64,000 nt of DNA, from NCBI GenBank assembly GCA_964426605.1, contig CAYRQK010000001.1:248001-312000 (forward strand), read 5' to 3'. Source of the stretch: JAGQNT01 sp964426605. Its GTDB lineage: Bacteria; Patescibacteriota; Saccharimonadia; Saccharimonadales; UBA4665. Under the pieces are notes generated by a model. It saw only the letters and a program-made list of their open reading frames with translations. It was not told the DNA's origin and ran no database searches. The translations under genes and the position numbers were made by a program. Positions 1-8,137 of the stretch are shown here, in pieces (the first letter of the stretch is position 1; each line of letters begins with the position of its first letter).

Positions 1-1
1 C

Positions 2-1426
2 AATTTCCTGTCGGGTGAGATTGCCGATGCCAGCACGCCGGCCAGTTACGCCATATATAAATCATTGCCCATGATGGTGCTGATTGCGAGTATTTGGGGG
101 CTGATGGTCACCACGCGGCTACTGAGAGGCAACGAAGAAGATGGCCGGTTGGAACTGCTGGTGGCGGGTTCTACTACCAAAGGCCGGGCGAGTCGGCAGC
201 TGCTTGCCGGTTTTGGCGGGTCGTTCCTGATAGCGTGCGTGTTGGCATTTGGGCTGATTGCTGCGCTCGGTGCGGACCCGGCCGTGCATCTATCGATTAG
301 GGCGAGCGCGCTGATGGTAGCCGCGGTCTTCTTGCCGGGCTTGCTTTTCGCCGCACTTGGTGTGGCAACCAGTCAGCTAGCCGTCACCTGTAGCCGGGCG
401 GTGTTATATGGACTGGTGCCGCTGTTGTTGTTATATGTCGTTCGCGGATCGGCTAACAGTATTCACTCGGTGAATTGGCTCAAGCAGTTGACGCCCTTTG
501 GCTGGAGTGATTTGTTGAATCCGGTACTTGGTCCGCATGTTGCGTGGATACTCCCGGGAGTACTGTGCGCAGCGCTATTGACAGGGCTTGGTTTGTTTTG
601 GGCGAGTCGTCGTGATTTGGGCATGGGGCTGATTCGGCAATCCAGCGTGGCCCGATCACATTTCTACTGGTTGCACTCGACACGTGCGTTTGGCGTTCGC
701 CGCAGCATGTGGTCCTTTGCCTGGTGGGGCGTTGGCACGGTGGCCTTTGCCGCTTTCTTTGCCGCGCTCGCTCATTTGAGTGCCAATCTGGCCAGTGACT
801 CTTCGGCCTTTCGCAATCTCTTCTCGGCAACCTCGATGAATGAGTTTAAGGTTATGTTCCTAGGCGTGGGTACGTTGTTTACGGCCACCGCATTGCTCAT
901 CATGGCCACAATGGGTGTGGGTGCAATTCGTGGCGATGAGGCCAAGGGCTACCTCGATAATCTGCTCGTCGGCCCCGTTCGGCGCAGCTCGTGGCTGATT
1001 GGCCGATTGCTGATTGTGATGGCGATGTTTACCAGCATCTCGCTTGTTTCGGGTATTGTTGCGTGGGGTATCGCCAGTGCGAGCCATATCGACGTAAGTT
1101 TCTGGCCTGTGTTACAGGGAGCGATAAGTCTCGTCGGCACACTAGTGTTGGTGCTTGGTATTGGTACATTTTTCTACGGCTTCTGGCCGCGCCTGGCGGT
1201 GGCTGCAATGGCGGTTGTCATTGGCTGGGCATTTGTTGTCGACATCCTCAAGTCGTTCTTCCACCTGAATGGTCTCATCACCAAGACCTCTTTCCTGTAC
1301 TACGTGCCCTCTGACCCTTCCAAAATGCCCGACTGGAGCGCGATTGTCTGGCTAGTGGTACTCGGCTTGCTGCTGGCGGGTACGGGTGTCGTCGGGTTTA
1401 CTAAGCGGGATATTGTAGCCGAATAG
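2..1426 (+). CDS. ABC-2 type exporter permease, 5' truncated by window edge
   Basis: The reading frame is open from base 2, so the true start lies outside the window. The product is an integral membrane protein with about 10-12 hydrophobic segments. The pattern GNEEDGRLELLVAG near the visible N-terminus and RGDEAKGYLDNLLVGP near two thirds of the length look like the same motif in two halves. This is typical of duplicated permeases of the polyketide-antibiotic exporter type (COG3559-like). It probably exports a small or lipophilic molecule together with an ATPase encoded upstream of the window. A regulator gene follows after 3 bases, so the two are probably co-transcribed. The permease class is clear; the substrate is unknown. 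Confidence 0.8.
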   Translation, partial: NFLSGEIADASTPASYAIYKSLPMMVLIASIWGLMVTTRLLRGNEEDGRLELLVAGSTTKGRASRQLLAGFGGSFLIACVLAFGLIAALGADPAVHLSIRASALMVAAVFLPGLLFAALGVATSQLAVTCSRAVLYGLVPLLLLYVVRGSANSIHSVNWLKQLTPFGWSDLLNPVLGPHVAWILPGVLCAALLTGLGLFWASRRDLGMGLIRQSSVARSHFYWLHSTRAFGVRRSMWSFAWWGVGTVAFAAFFAALAHLSANLASDSSAFRNLFSATSMNEFKVMFLGVGTLFTATALLIMATMGVGAIRGDEAKGYLDNLLVGPVRRSSWLIGRLLIVMAMFTSISLVSGIVAWGIASASHIDVSFWPVLQGAISLVGTLVLVLGIGTFFYGFWPRLAVAAMAVVIGWAFVVDILKSFFHLNGLITKTSFLYYVPSDPSKMPDWSAIVWLVVLGLLLAGTGVVGFTKRDIVAE

Positions 1427-1429
1427 GCC

Positions 1430-1876
1430 ATGAAGTTGACGAATGACCAACAGAACTTCGTGGAGCAATTCGCGCGTGTTGACCCCAGTATGCCCCGGGC
1501 GATGGGCCTTATATTGGGCTATCTTTTGGTGTGCGAGCCGGCAGAGCAGACCTCGCGGGCCCTACAGGCGGAACTTGGTGTATCGGCCGGTAGTGTCAGT
1601 ACTATGATGAATATGCTCGTAAGTACGGGGCTCGTTACTAGGGTCAGGCGGCCGCACCAGCGCCAGCAGTATTATGTAATAGCCGAGGGTAGCTGGCAGC
1701 GGACTGTCGAGATGCGCCTCGAGAGCATCAAAAGGGTGCGTAACGTTGCGGCTCAGGGTATGGCAGTAGCTGATAACTACCGGATGCGAGAAATCTGGCA
1801 TGTCTACGATAGTTTTGCGCAAGACCTGGAGCAGATGATACATCATCTTGCTACACGTACGCGCGACGAGCCGTAA
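1430..1876 (+). CDS. GbsR/MarR-like transcriptional regulator
   Basis: A 148-aa cytoplasmic protein. Residues about 30-85 read as a winged helix: a helix-turn-helix with SAGSVSTMMNMLVSTGLV and a wing with VRRPHQRQQYYV. The C-terminal half is helical and probably dimerises. The layout matches the GbsR branch of MarR-type regulators (COG1510-like), which often control transport genes. It lies 3 bases after one exporter permease and 80 bases before a second ABC ATPase. An inverted repeat at 1903-1922 in the downstream promoter region is a candidate operator. Function by family; target by inference. Confidence 0.75.
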   Translation: MKLTNDQQNFVEQFARVDPSMPRAMGLILGYLLVCEPAEQTSRALQAELGVSAGSVSTMMNMLVSTGLVTRVRRPHQRQQYYVIAEGSWQRTVEMRLESIKRVRNVAAQGMAVADNYRMREIWHVYDSFAQDLEQMIHHLATRTRDEP

Positions 1877-1902
1877 CAAGGCTATCAGATTGGGGGCACG
1901 GG

Positions 1903-1922
1903 GTAGACGTACATAGGTCTAC
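1903..1922. promoter_or_regulatory. Inverted repeat, candidate operator before ABC exporter
   Basis: Perfect 6-bp arms GTAGAC and GTCTAC separated by 8 bases. The repeat ends 21 bases before the -10 hexamer at 1943, so it covers the -35 region of the ABC operon promoter. It directly follows the gene for a MarR-like regulator. A repressor site is inferred. Confidence 0.45.
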
Positions 1923-1942
1923 ATTTGTCCCTATTCCTACAG

Positions 1943-1948
1943 TATAAT
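1943..1948 (+). promoter_or_regulatory. -10 TATAAT, leaderless ABC operon promoter
   Basis: A consensus TATAAT ends 8 bases before ATG 1957. The expected transcription start coincides with the start codon, and no Shine-Dalgarno is present. Confidence 0.65.
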
Positions 1949-1956
1949 GCCAGTAA

Positions 1957-2682
1957 ATGGCAAACATAATCACTATCGACCGTCTGACCGTCATGCTCGG
2001 CAAAGGGTATACGGCACTTGATGATGTGAGTGTTGAGCTTGCGGCGGGTACGACCATCGGCCTCATTGGACCATCCGGAGCCGGCAAAACGACGCTGATT
2101 CGAGCCATTGTGGGCCGACAGCGAGCTAGCCGAGGCCGTGTTACGGTTTTAGGGCTACCAGCCGGATCACCCAAGCTGCGCGCTCGCCTCAGTTATATGA
2201 CCCAGGAATTGTCGGTGTATAGTGACCTGACAGTAGCCGAGAATGTGCGCTACTTTGCTAGTATGGCCGGATACGATGGCCGTGCAGGTAAGGCGATGTG
2301 CCAGCAGGCACTGGCGCGAGTAGACCTAGCCCGCAAAGCTGGCGCGCTTGTGAGCGATCTGTCGGGTGGCCAAAAGCAGCGAGTATCGTTGGCGGTGGCA
2401 CTACTGGGCGAACCAGAGCTATTGGTACTCGATGAGCCGACGGTCGGACTGGACCCGGTGTTGCGCCAACAATTGTGGAAGCTATTTCGCGAACTTCGAG
2501 ACGCTGGCACTTCTATTATTATTTCGAGTCACGTCATGGATGAGGCCGAGCGCTGCGATGATTTGGTTCTGATTCGTGGTGGACACATCATTGCCCACGC
2601 AACGCCGCACGATTTCCTCAGGCAAACTGCTACCCAAACGGTTGAGGCTGGCTTTTTGAAACTGGCCGGAGATGCGGTATGA
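1957..2682 (+). CDS. ABC transporter ATP-binding protein
   Basis: A 241-aa nucleotide-binding subunit of an ABC-2 type exporter. Visible motifs are Walker A GPSGAGKTT at 38-46, signature LSGGQKQ at 135-141, Walker B LLVLDEP at 155-161, D-loop GLDP and H-loop SSHVMDEAE near 190. It energises the membrane subunit encoded next, with which it overlaps by 4 bases (ATGA). The start is fixed by a TATAAT box that leaves no room for a leader. Resembles DrrA/CcmA-type drug or lipid exporters; substrate unknown. Confidence 0.92.
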   Translation: MANIITIDRLTVMLGKGYTALDDVSVELAAGTTIGLIGPSGAGKTTLIRAIVGRQRASRGRVTVLGLPAGSPKLRARLSYMTQELSVYSDLTVAENVRYFASMAGYDGRAGKAMCQQALARVDLARKAGALVSDLSGGQKQRVSLAVALLGEPELLVLDEPTVGLDPVLRQQLWKLFRELRDAGTSIIISSHVMDEAERCDDLVLIRGGHIIAHATPHDFLRQTATQTVEAGFLKLAGDAV

Positions 2683-3413
2683 GCCCTCGTCGAACACTAG
2701 CCACGGCCGGCCGTGTGCTGCGCCAATTGCGCCACGATCCACGCACCATTGCACTTATTATTGTGGTGCCGTGCTTGCTCATGACACTGCTCAAATATAT
2801 GTTTAACGATCAGCCGCTTGTCTTCGATCGGATTGCACCGATGATTCTCGGCGTTTTCCCGTTGCTGATGATGTTCTTGGTCACGTCCATTACCACGCTG
2901 CGTGAGCGCAAAACTGGTACGCTCGATCGGCTCATGACCACGCCGATGAACAAGCTAGACTTCATGTTTGGTTATGCTCTGGCATTTGCACTGCTAGCGC
3001 TTGCCCAAGCCTGCGTGGTGGCGCTGGTGACGCTGGGATTACTTGGTGTTACGGTGCTGGGCGGCACGCTGCCGGTACTGCTCGCGGCCGTTGTCGCGGC
3101 CTTGCTTGGGACATCATTGGGGTTGCTGGTTAGCGCGTTTGCTACCAGCGAGTTTCAGGCGATCGAACTGGTGATGCCCATTTTGATGCCGCAAATATTG
3201 CTGTGTGGCTTGTTTGTGCCGCGTGCCGCCATGGCTACAATATTACAGTGGCTGGCTGATATATTACCGCTGACTTACAGCGTGGATGCCATGCGCGAAC
3301 TTACGTTGTATGCCGCTTGGACAACCCAGCTCAGTCGTGATTTGCTGATTGTGGTTGGGTTCGCTATCGTAGCCCTGTTGCTTGGCTCGGTTACCATTCG
3401 CCGTCACAATTAG
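2679..3413 (+). CDS. ABC-2 type transporter permease
   Basis: A 244-aa membrane subunit with about six transmembrane helices. The family pattern LRERKTGTLDRLMTTPMN after the second helix is typical of ABC-2 (DrrB-like) permeases, where this cytoplasmic segment contacts the ATPase. The gene overlaps the ATPase gene by ATGA, indicating translational coupling and a complex of two ATPases with two permeases. The hydrophobic C-terminal part includes a MPQILLCGLFVP segment common in the family. Exported substrate cannot be read from the sequence. Confidence 0.9.
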   Translation: MSPRRTLATAGRVLRQLRHDPRTIALIIVVPCLLMTLLKYMFNDQPLVFDRIAPMILGVFPLLMMFLVTSITTLRERKTGTLDRLMTTPMNKLDFMFGYALAFALLALAQACVVALVTLGLLGVTVLGGTLPVLLAAVVAALLGTSLGLLVSAFATSEFQAIELVMPILMPQILLCGLFVPRAAMATILQWLADILPLTYSVDAMRELTLYAAWTTQLSRDLLIVVGFAIVALLLGSVTIRRHN

Positions 3414-3415
3414 AG

Positions 3416-3421
3416 TAATAT
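3416..3421 (+). promoter_or_regulatory. -10-like TAATAT, leaderless DUF488 promoter
   Basis: TAATAT ends 6 bases before ATG 3428. A TATAGT overlaps it 3 bases further on. Weak alone; supported by the same spacing at many genes of the window. Confidence 0.4.
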
Positions 3422-3427
3422 AGTAGT

Positions 3428-3775
3428 ATGATCAACTACCAAATCAAACGGATATACGATGAACCGGCTGCCGATGATGGTTTCCGGGTATTAGTCGACC
3501 GGCTGTGGCCGCGCGGCGTCAGCAAAGAGCGGGCTGCGCTTGATATGTGGCTCAAGGATATTGCGCCGTCGCCCGATTTGCGGGTGTGGTTCAACCACGA
3601 GCCGGAGCGGTTTGAGGAGTTTAGTGCACGCTACACTCTGGAGCTTGCGCACAACCCGGCCGTCCAGCAACTCAAAGACCTGGTAAAAGACCAGCACACC
3701 GTTAGCCTACTATATGCCGCCCACGACCCCAAGGTTAATCACGCGCGTGTCCTGCAAGCCTTTCTAGAAGACTAA
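3428..3775 (+). CDS. DUF488 family protein (YeaO-like)
   Basis: A 115-aa cytoplasmic protein of full family length. Hallmarks are RVLVDRLWPRGVSKE near residues 20-34, the WFNHEPERFEEF segment and SLLYAAHDPKVNHA near the C-terminus. DUF488/YeaO proteins are widespread and of unsettled function. It stands 14 bases after the ABC permease but has its own probable -10, so it may be a separate unit. It converges on rarA, with 22 bases between stop codons. Confidence 0.88.
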   Translation: MINYQIKRIYDEPAADDGFRVLVDRLWPRGVSKERAALDMWLKDIAPSPDLRVWFNHEPERFEEFSARYTLELAHNPAVQQLKDLVKDQHTVSLLYAAHDPKVNHARVLQAFLED

Positions 3776-3797
3776 GTGTTCTCTTGGTGTACGCTGT

Positions 3798-4982
3798 CTA
3801 GCTAGCTGTGTGACCGCGTTTCGTAATATCATCTGGCAAGAAACCCTTTTCGTGCTGGAAGTTGGCCTGCCATTTATAGCCTTGGCTGTAGCCAAAGTCT
3901 TTCATGAGTTTGGTCGGTGCGTTGCGCAGGTGCAGTGGCACGGCGGCATCGGGATAGTCGGCAGCGAGGCTTTGGGCCTCGTGCATCTGGTCGGCTACAT
4001 CACGTGATTTCTCGGAGCGAGCTAGGGCAATGGCGCAGTGATATAGATTGTACTGGCACTCTGGTAGGCCGATGCGCTCCACGGCCTCGAAGGTGGCCAC
4101 AGCCAGGCTGAGGGCGCCGTTGCCAGCCAGCCCGATATCCTCGCTTGCAAACACGACCATACGCCGGGCGATAAACTTGGGATCTTCGCCGGCTTGCAGC
4201 ATGCGGGCCATGTAGTACAAGCCGGCCTGTACGTCGCTGCCGCGCAGGCTTTTGATAAACGCACTGACAATATTGTAATGTTGCTCGCCGGCCTTGTCGT
4301 AGCCCGGCAAATGCTTTTGGGTGGCGGTCTTAACGACTTCCGGTGTGATGGTTTTGTTGGTCAGCTGGGCAGCTAATTCTAGGTTGCCGAGTGCCACTCG
4401 GGCGTCGCCGCCGGATAGTTCGGCTAGCAAGTCGATACTCTTAGGTGGCAAGCGCTTGGCGTCCAGTTTGAGGACCTTGGCGGCTCTCTTGACGACGGTG
4501 GTAATAGCTAGCTTGTCAAGGGGTTCCAGTACCAGTACACGCGAGCGAGACAGAAGGGGGTTAATGACTTCAAAACTGGGGTTCTCGGTGGTGGCGCCAA
4601 TCAGTACGATCGTACCATCCTCGACGTGTGGCAGGAAGGCGTCCTGCTGGGCCTTATTGAAGCGGTGGATTTCATCGACGAACAGGATAGTGGTCATACC
4701 GAGGCGTCGGTTTTGGGCGGCCCGTTCGATAACTTTCACGACGTCGGCCTTGCCAGCCGTAACAGCACTGAGCTCGACAAACTCTGCCTCGGTCTCGTGG
4801 GCAATAATGCGGGCCAGAGTGGTTTTACCGCTGCCCGGCGGCCCCCACAGTATCAGCGAAGTTGGTTGTTTGCGCCCGACAATCTCGTGAATAATTTTGC
4901 CCGTAGCGATCAGGTGTTCCTGCCCGAGTACCTCACTCAAAGTCTCCGGCCGCATTCGTTCAGCGAGTGGTCTAGTGTCCAT
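3798..4982 (-). CDS. rarA: Replication-associated recombination protein A (AAA+ ATPase)
   Basis: A 394-aa RarA/MgsA (WRNIP1-like) ATPase acting at stalled replication forks. The N-terminal LAERMRPETLSEVLGQEHL is typical. Walker A GPPGSGKTT is at 47-55 and Walker B LFVDEIHRFNK at 100-110. Sensor 1 follows in GATTENPSFE, then come lid and oligomerisation helices. Full family length is about 400-450 aa. It is a monocistronic unit on the minus strand with a probable leaderless promoter. Assignment is firm; the role at forks comes from E. coli and yeast homologues. Confidence 0.95.
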   Translation of the reverse strand: MDTRPLAERMRPETLSEVLGQEHLIATGKIIHEIVGRKQPTSLILWGPPGSGKTTLARIIAHETEAEFVELSAVTAGKADVVKVIERAAQNRRLGMTTILFVDEIHRFNKAQQDAFLPHVEDGTIVLIGATTENPSFEVINPLLSRSRVLVLEPLDKLAITTVVKRAAKVLKLDAKRLPPKSIDLLAELSGGDARVALGNLELAAQLTNKTITPEVVKTATQKHLPGYDKAGEQHYNIVSAFIKSLRGSDVQAGLYYMARMLQAGEDPKFIARRMVVFASEDIGLAGNGALSLAVATFEAVERIGLPECQYNLYHCAIALARSEKSRDVADQMHEAQSLAADYPDAAVPLHLRNAPTKLMKDFGYSQGYKWQANFQHEKGFLPDDITKRGHTAS

Positions 4983-4989
4983 GAGTATA

Positions 4990-4995
4990 AGTATA
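4990..4995 (-). promoter_or_regulatory. -10 TATACT, leaderless rarA promoter
   Basis: On the minus strand TATACT ends 7 bases before ATG 4982. A second TATACT follows directly. No Shine-Dalgarno lies between promoter and start codon. Confidence 0.6.
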
Positions 4996-5077
4996 GGACC
5001 TCGGGGCGGGTTGCGCTGGCTTTTTATTACGTAAGCGGTTTGCTACACTGGGGGTAACCTGTAAAAAAGAGTATAAT

Positions 5078-7027
5078 ATGGAACCAACGACCCCTTCGGA
5101 AGACACTCGCGATACGAGTACTGACCCTTATAATAACCCTAATGAATCAAGTACTCAGGACGGAACGTCTGTCGTTCCGCTGACAAGTGAGCCAGCTGGT
5201 GATACCCGACCAGTTATTGTGAGCCCGGTTGTTTCTGATATCGCCCCAACTGAAGTTGTAGCCGACGGGTCGGCTCATATTGAGGAGAGTGCGTCGTCGC
5301 CTGCCGGGCCAGGGGTCGTCCCTGTGGCTGGCGCGCCGGCTAGTCAAGACGCGGCGGCCAGTGAGCCAGCCGTGTCGTCTACAGAACCAGCCGCCGGTGA
5401 AGCCGTGGTGACAGAAACCAACCAGCCGGACGCGTCCACCGTAGAGGCGCCGAGTACGTTTGGCGCCCAGACCGAATCATCCACCGTCGAACCTTTGAAT
5501 GTTGGGCCAGTTGTGCCCCAAGAGCCGCAGCCGTCCGCCGTGCCTGTTCAGCCGGCGGTTGAGCCTGTGGCCGCCGCTGTTTCGCAGCCCGAGATAGGTG
5601 CTACGTCTGCCGTAAACCCAAGCCCCGCTCCGTCCGTACAGTCGACGGCTCAGGTCATGGGCAGCATTGCTGGTGCAACCGTTGCTGGTCGGCCGGTGGA
5701 ATTTGGCAGTAGCAAGAGGAAGAAACTACTGTTCGTGGGCATCATCGTGCTAGTCGTCTTGCTGGTGGTCGGTGGTGTGTTTGGATATTACATACCCAAC
5801 AAACCGGCGAATGTCTGGAAGCGTGGTATGAACCGCACCGGCCAGGCGCTCGACACTATTGTTACCGAAGCGACCAAAACTGCCGAAAGCTCCACATACA
5901 AGCGCACGAATATCAAGGGCGATTTCAAGCTGACTTCCAGCTCACTTGGTAATTTCTCGGCAAATATTGATGGCTGGGGCAGCTCGACTGATGCTCAACT
6001 GAACACCAAGGTTGATATAAAAGAGCAGGGTTTGGCTGATCGTACGATGAGCGCCGACCTTTTGGCAGCCATCCCGAGTGGTAAGCAGTACCCTGACTTG
6101 TACTTGCAGTTAACGGGTCTGAGCCAGTTAGGGCTTGATGCGTTTGTGCCGGGTGTCAATCAGTACGATGGCAAATGGCTATACGTGGGTTCTGACTATC
6201 TTCAGTCGCTGGCTGACTCGGCCGGTATCAAGACGGATACGAACAAAACGAATATCACCGCGTCTGACATTAGTAATTTTACGAGTAGTATGGTCGCGGT
6301 GTCTCGAGAATATGTGCTAACCGGTGACAGCAGCAAGGGCATTTTAGAAGACCGTGGCTTCCTCGGCAAGGAGATGGTCGATGGCGTGAAGACCAATCAC
6401 TACAAGGTGGGATACAACAAGGCGAACTTCAAACAATTTTGTTCGGCGCTGGGCGAGAGCGTCCTGAACAGTCAGCTGGCTAAAAAATTCGTCACGAGTG
6501 CGAGTGATCGCACCAAGGATCAAACGAGTTTCGTGAAATCATGTCAAGATAGCACCAACAATATCAAGCCGAGTGATACGTTCGAGATGTGGGTTGGTGG
6601 CAAGTATGGCCTGGTGCGCCAGGTGCGCTTCTATGACACTAGTGACAAGAAGAACTATATGGACGTTGGTCAGCAGTACAACGGTGGTGACGAACTGACG
6701 CTGTATGCCAATCTGCACCTGAATGACTCGGATACAAAGGGTACTGTGCACTTGTCATTTACTGATAATGCCAAAACTGGTGCGATCACACTCGATGCCA
6801 GCGCCGCTACAACGGGTACCGACAAATTGGATCTGACGGCCCATTTTGCTATCAATCCCGCACGTGGCAGCACCAAAATAACGCGTCCCACGGACACCAT
6901 TGACCTTGGGCAGCTGATCCAGCAACTGCAGGCGCAGACCTCACAGGTTCAAGCCCAAGTTGATGCTCAGCAACAGCAGGTATTCGCCGCTGCGGCCGCC
7001 GCAAATAGCGGGGTTAACTCCTTTTAG
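5078..7027 (+). CDS. Large single-pass surface protein with disordered N-terminus
   Basis: 649 aa, no family recognised. Residues 1-205 are rich in Pro, Ala, Ser, Glu, Thr and Val and look disordered. The basic stretch SSKRKK (211-216) precedes a single transmembrane helix at about 217-238. The remaining 400 residues are predicted outside the cell. They resemble beta-rich lipoprotein-like domains, alternating short polar strands with motifs such as YDGKWLYVGSDYL and GKYGLVRQVRFYD. The C-terminus is Gln/Ala rich. Topology suggests a cytoplasmic disordered tail and an extracellular domain. A TACACT at 5043-5048 is a possible -10. A TATAAT touches the ATG but is too close to serve this start. 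Confidence 0.7.
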   Translation: MEPTTPSEDTRDTSTDPYNNPNESSTQDGTSVVPLTSEPAGDTRPVIVSPVVSDIAPTEVVADGSAHIEESASSPAGPGVVPVAGAPASQDAAASEPAVSSTEPAAGEAVVTETNQPDASTVEAPSTFGAQTESSTVEPLNVGPVVPQEPQPSAVPVQPAVEPVAAAVSQPEIGATSAVNPSPAPSVQSTAQVMGSIAGATVAGRPVEFGSSKRKKLLFVGIIVLVVLLVVGGVFGYYIPNKPANVWKRGMNRTGQALDTIVTEATKTAESSTYKRTNIKGDFKLTSSSLGNFSANIDGWGSSTDAQLNTKVDIKEQGLADRTMSADLLAAIPSGKQYPDLYLQLTGLSQLGLDAFVPGVNQYDGKWLYVGSDYLQSLADSAGIKTDTNKTNITASDISNFTSSMVAVSREYVLTGDSSKGILEDRGFLGKEMVDGVKTNHYKVGYNKANFKQFCSALGESVLNSQLAKKFVTSASDRTKDQTSFVKSCQDSTNNIKPSDTFEMWVGGKYGLVRQVRFYDTSDKKNYMDVGQQYNGGDELTLYANLHLNDSDTKGTVHLSFTDNAKTGAITLDASAATTGTDKLDLTAHFAINPARGSTKITRPTDTIDLGQLIQQLQAQTSQVQAQVDAQQQQVFAAAAAANSGVNSF

Positions 7028-7041
7028 TAGGGCGGAGCAGC

Positions 7042-8028
7042 TTACGGTGATTTGTGTTGACGGCGGCGGTCGGTCTCATCCTCTATCTCGCGACCGACGA
7101 TCTCTTCGATCAGATCTTCGATAGTCACAATGCCGACAATCGTGTCGTCTTTCTCGACCGGGACAAGGTGTATGCCAGAGACGATGAACTTACGAAACAT
7201 GGTATCGAGTGCGGTCATGCTGCCGACGGCCTGGGCCGGATAGAGTGACAGCTCGTCGACACGTGGCCGTACCTCATCGAAGTCGATGTTGACTAGATCT
7301 TTGACAAGTAAGATTCCAAAGCAGGTGGTGTGTCGACGATTGAAAACGGGTAAGCGGCTTTTGCCGGTGCTCATGATATCGTTGACTTTGTCGTCGTCTA
7401 GGGTGGTATCAGGCGCCAGCCAATGCACCTGTGCGATGGGCGTCATGATGTCGCGGACGCGCTTTTCGCTCAGCTGCAAGGCGCCGCGGATGATCTCGAC
7501 CTCGTCTTCGTCCAACTCACTTTCGCTGGTTCCTAAGTGTTCGCTGATCATAATGCCCAGCTCGTGACGACTTTGCAGACTGTGCTTTTCATCACCGAAT
7601 AACCTATCCAGCAAGAGCTGCAGCGGCTTAGATACCGGGTAGGTTACGATGATCATCAGTCGCATGAGTGGCACGAGCCGGCTAGAAAATAGCAGTGAGT
7701 TACGCGTGAAAAAGGCCTGTGGCAAAATCTCTCCGAACGTCACGATGAGTAACGTACTGAGTACCCCAGCAATGATGCCGTTGAGCTGGTGTTCCATGAC
7801 AAGTGAGGTGGCTGATACGGCCCCAACATTGGCCAGCAGGATGCCAGCAAGCGTTAAGTGGCTGTTTCTGCGGAGCGGTAAAATACGACGAGCGTGTTTG
7901 TTACCCAGCTTTGCTTTACGTTCTAGATCGTGCAAGTCCAGTGACATGAAGCCGATATTGAGTCCCGAACACAATGCAGACATACTAATAAGCAGCACTA
8001 CCTCGATGGTGAGTATAAGTGAGTCCAT
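7042..8028 (-). CDS. CNNM/HlyC-CorC family membrane protein with CBS pair
   Basis: 328 aa. An N-terminal CNNM transmembrane domain (about residues 1-150, 3-4 helices) carries SALCSGLNIGFMSLD and FGEILPQAFFTRN, both family marks. A CBS pair follows at about 190-310 (VRDIMTPIAQVHW and LVPVEKDDTIVGIVTIEDL). The family handles divalent cations, probably Mg2+ or Co2+ efflux, with CBS domains sensing nucleotide. The C-terminal CorC_HlyC domain of longer members is missing. Monocistronic with a probable leaderless promoter; it faces the surface-protein gene tail to tail. Confidence 0.9.
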   Translation of the reverse strand: MDSLILTIEVVLLISMSALCSGLNIGFMSLDLHDLERKAKLGNKHARRILPLRRNSHLTLAGILLANVGAVSATSLVMEHQLNGIIAGVLSTLLIVTFGEILPQAFFTRNSLLFSSRLVPLMRLMIIVTYPVSKPLQLLLDRLFGDEKHSLQSRHELGIMISEHLGTSESELDEDEVEIIRGALQLSEKRVRDIMTPIAQVHWLAPDTTLDDDKVNDIMSTGKSRLPVFNRRHTTCFGILLVKDLVNIDFDEVRPRVDELSLYPAQAVGSMTALDTMFRKFIVSGIHLVPVEKDDTIVGIVTIEDLIEEIVGREIEDETDRRRQHKSP

Positions 8029-8036
8029 GTGTTTAG

Positions 8037-8042
8037 ATTGTA
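8037..8042 (-). promoter_or_regulatory. -10 TACAAT, leaderless CNNM promoter
   Basis: Minus-strand TACAAT ends 8 bases before ATG 8028 with no Shine-Dalgarno. Confidence 0.55.
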
Positions 8043-8125
8043 TGTTCCAAGTGGTGCTGGCGATGTAGCATGTAGTACGTTAATCATAGCGTAAGAATGG
8101 TGTGCACGCAACGGCGACTGTCTGA

Positions 8126-8131
8126 TACTAT
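8126..8131 (+). promoter_or_regulatory. Extended -10 (TGA TACTAT), leaderless
   Basis: TACTAT preceded by TGA ends 6 bases before ATG 8138. Confidence 0.5.
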
Positions 8132-8137
8132 GGGTCC

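Noticed and set aside
5072..5077. TATAAT touching the ATG of the surface-protein gene as its promoter
   Set aside because: Transcription would begin inside the coding region about 7 bases after the box, and no later start codon fits. TACACT at 5043 is a better candidate.
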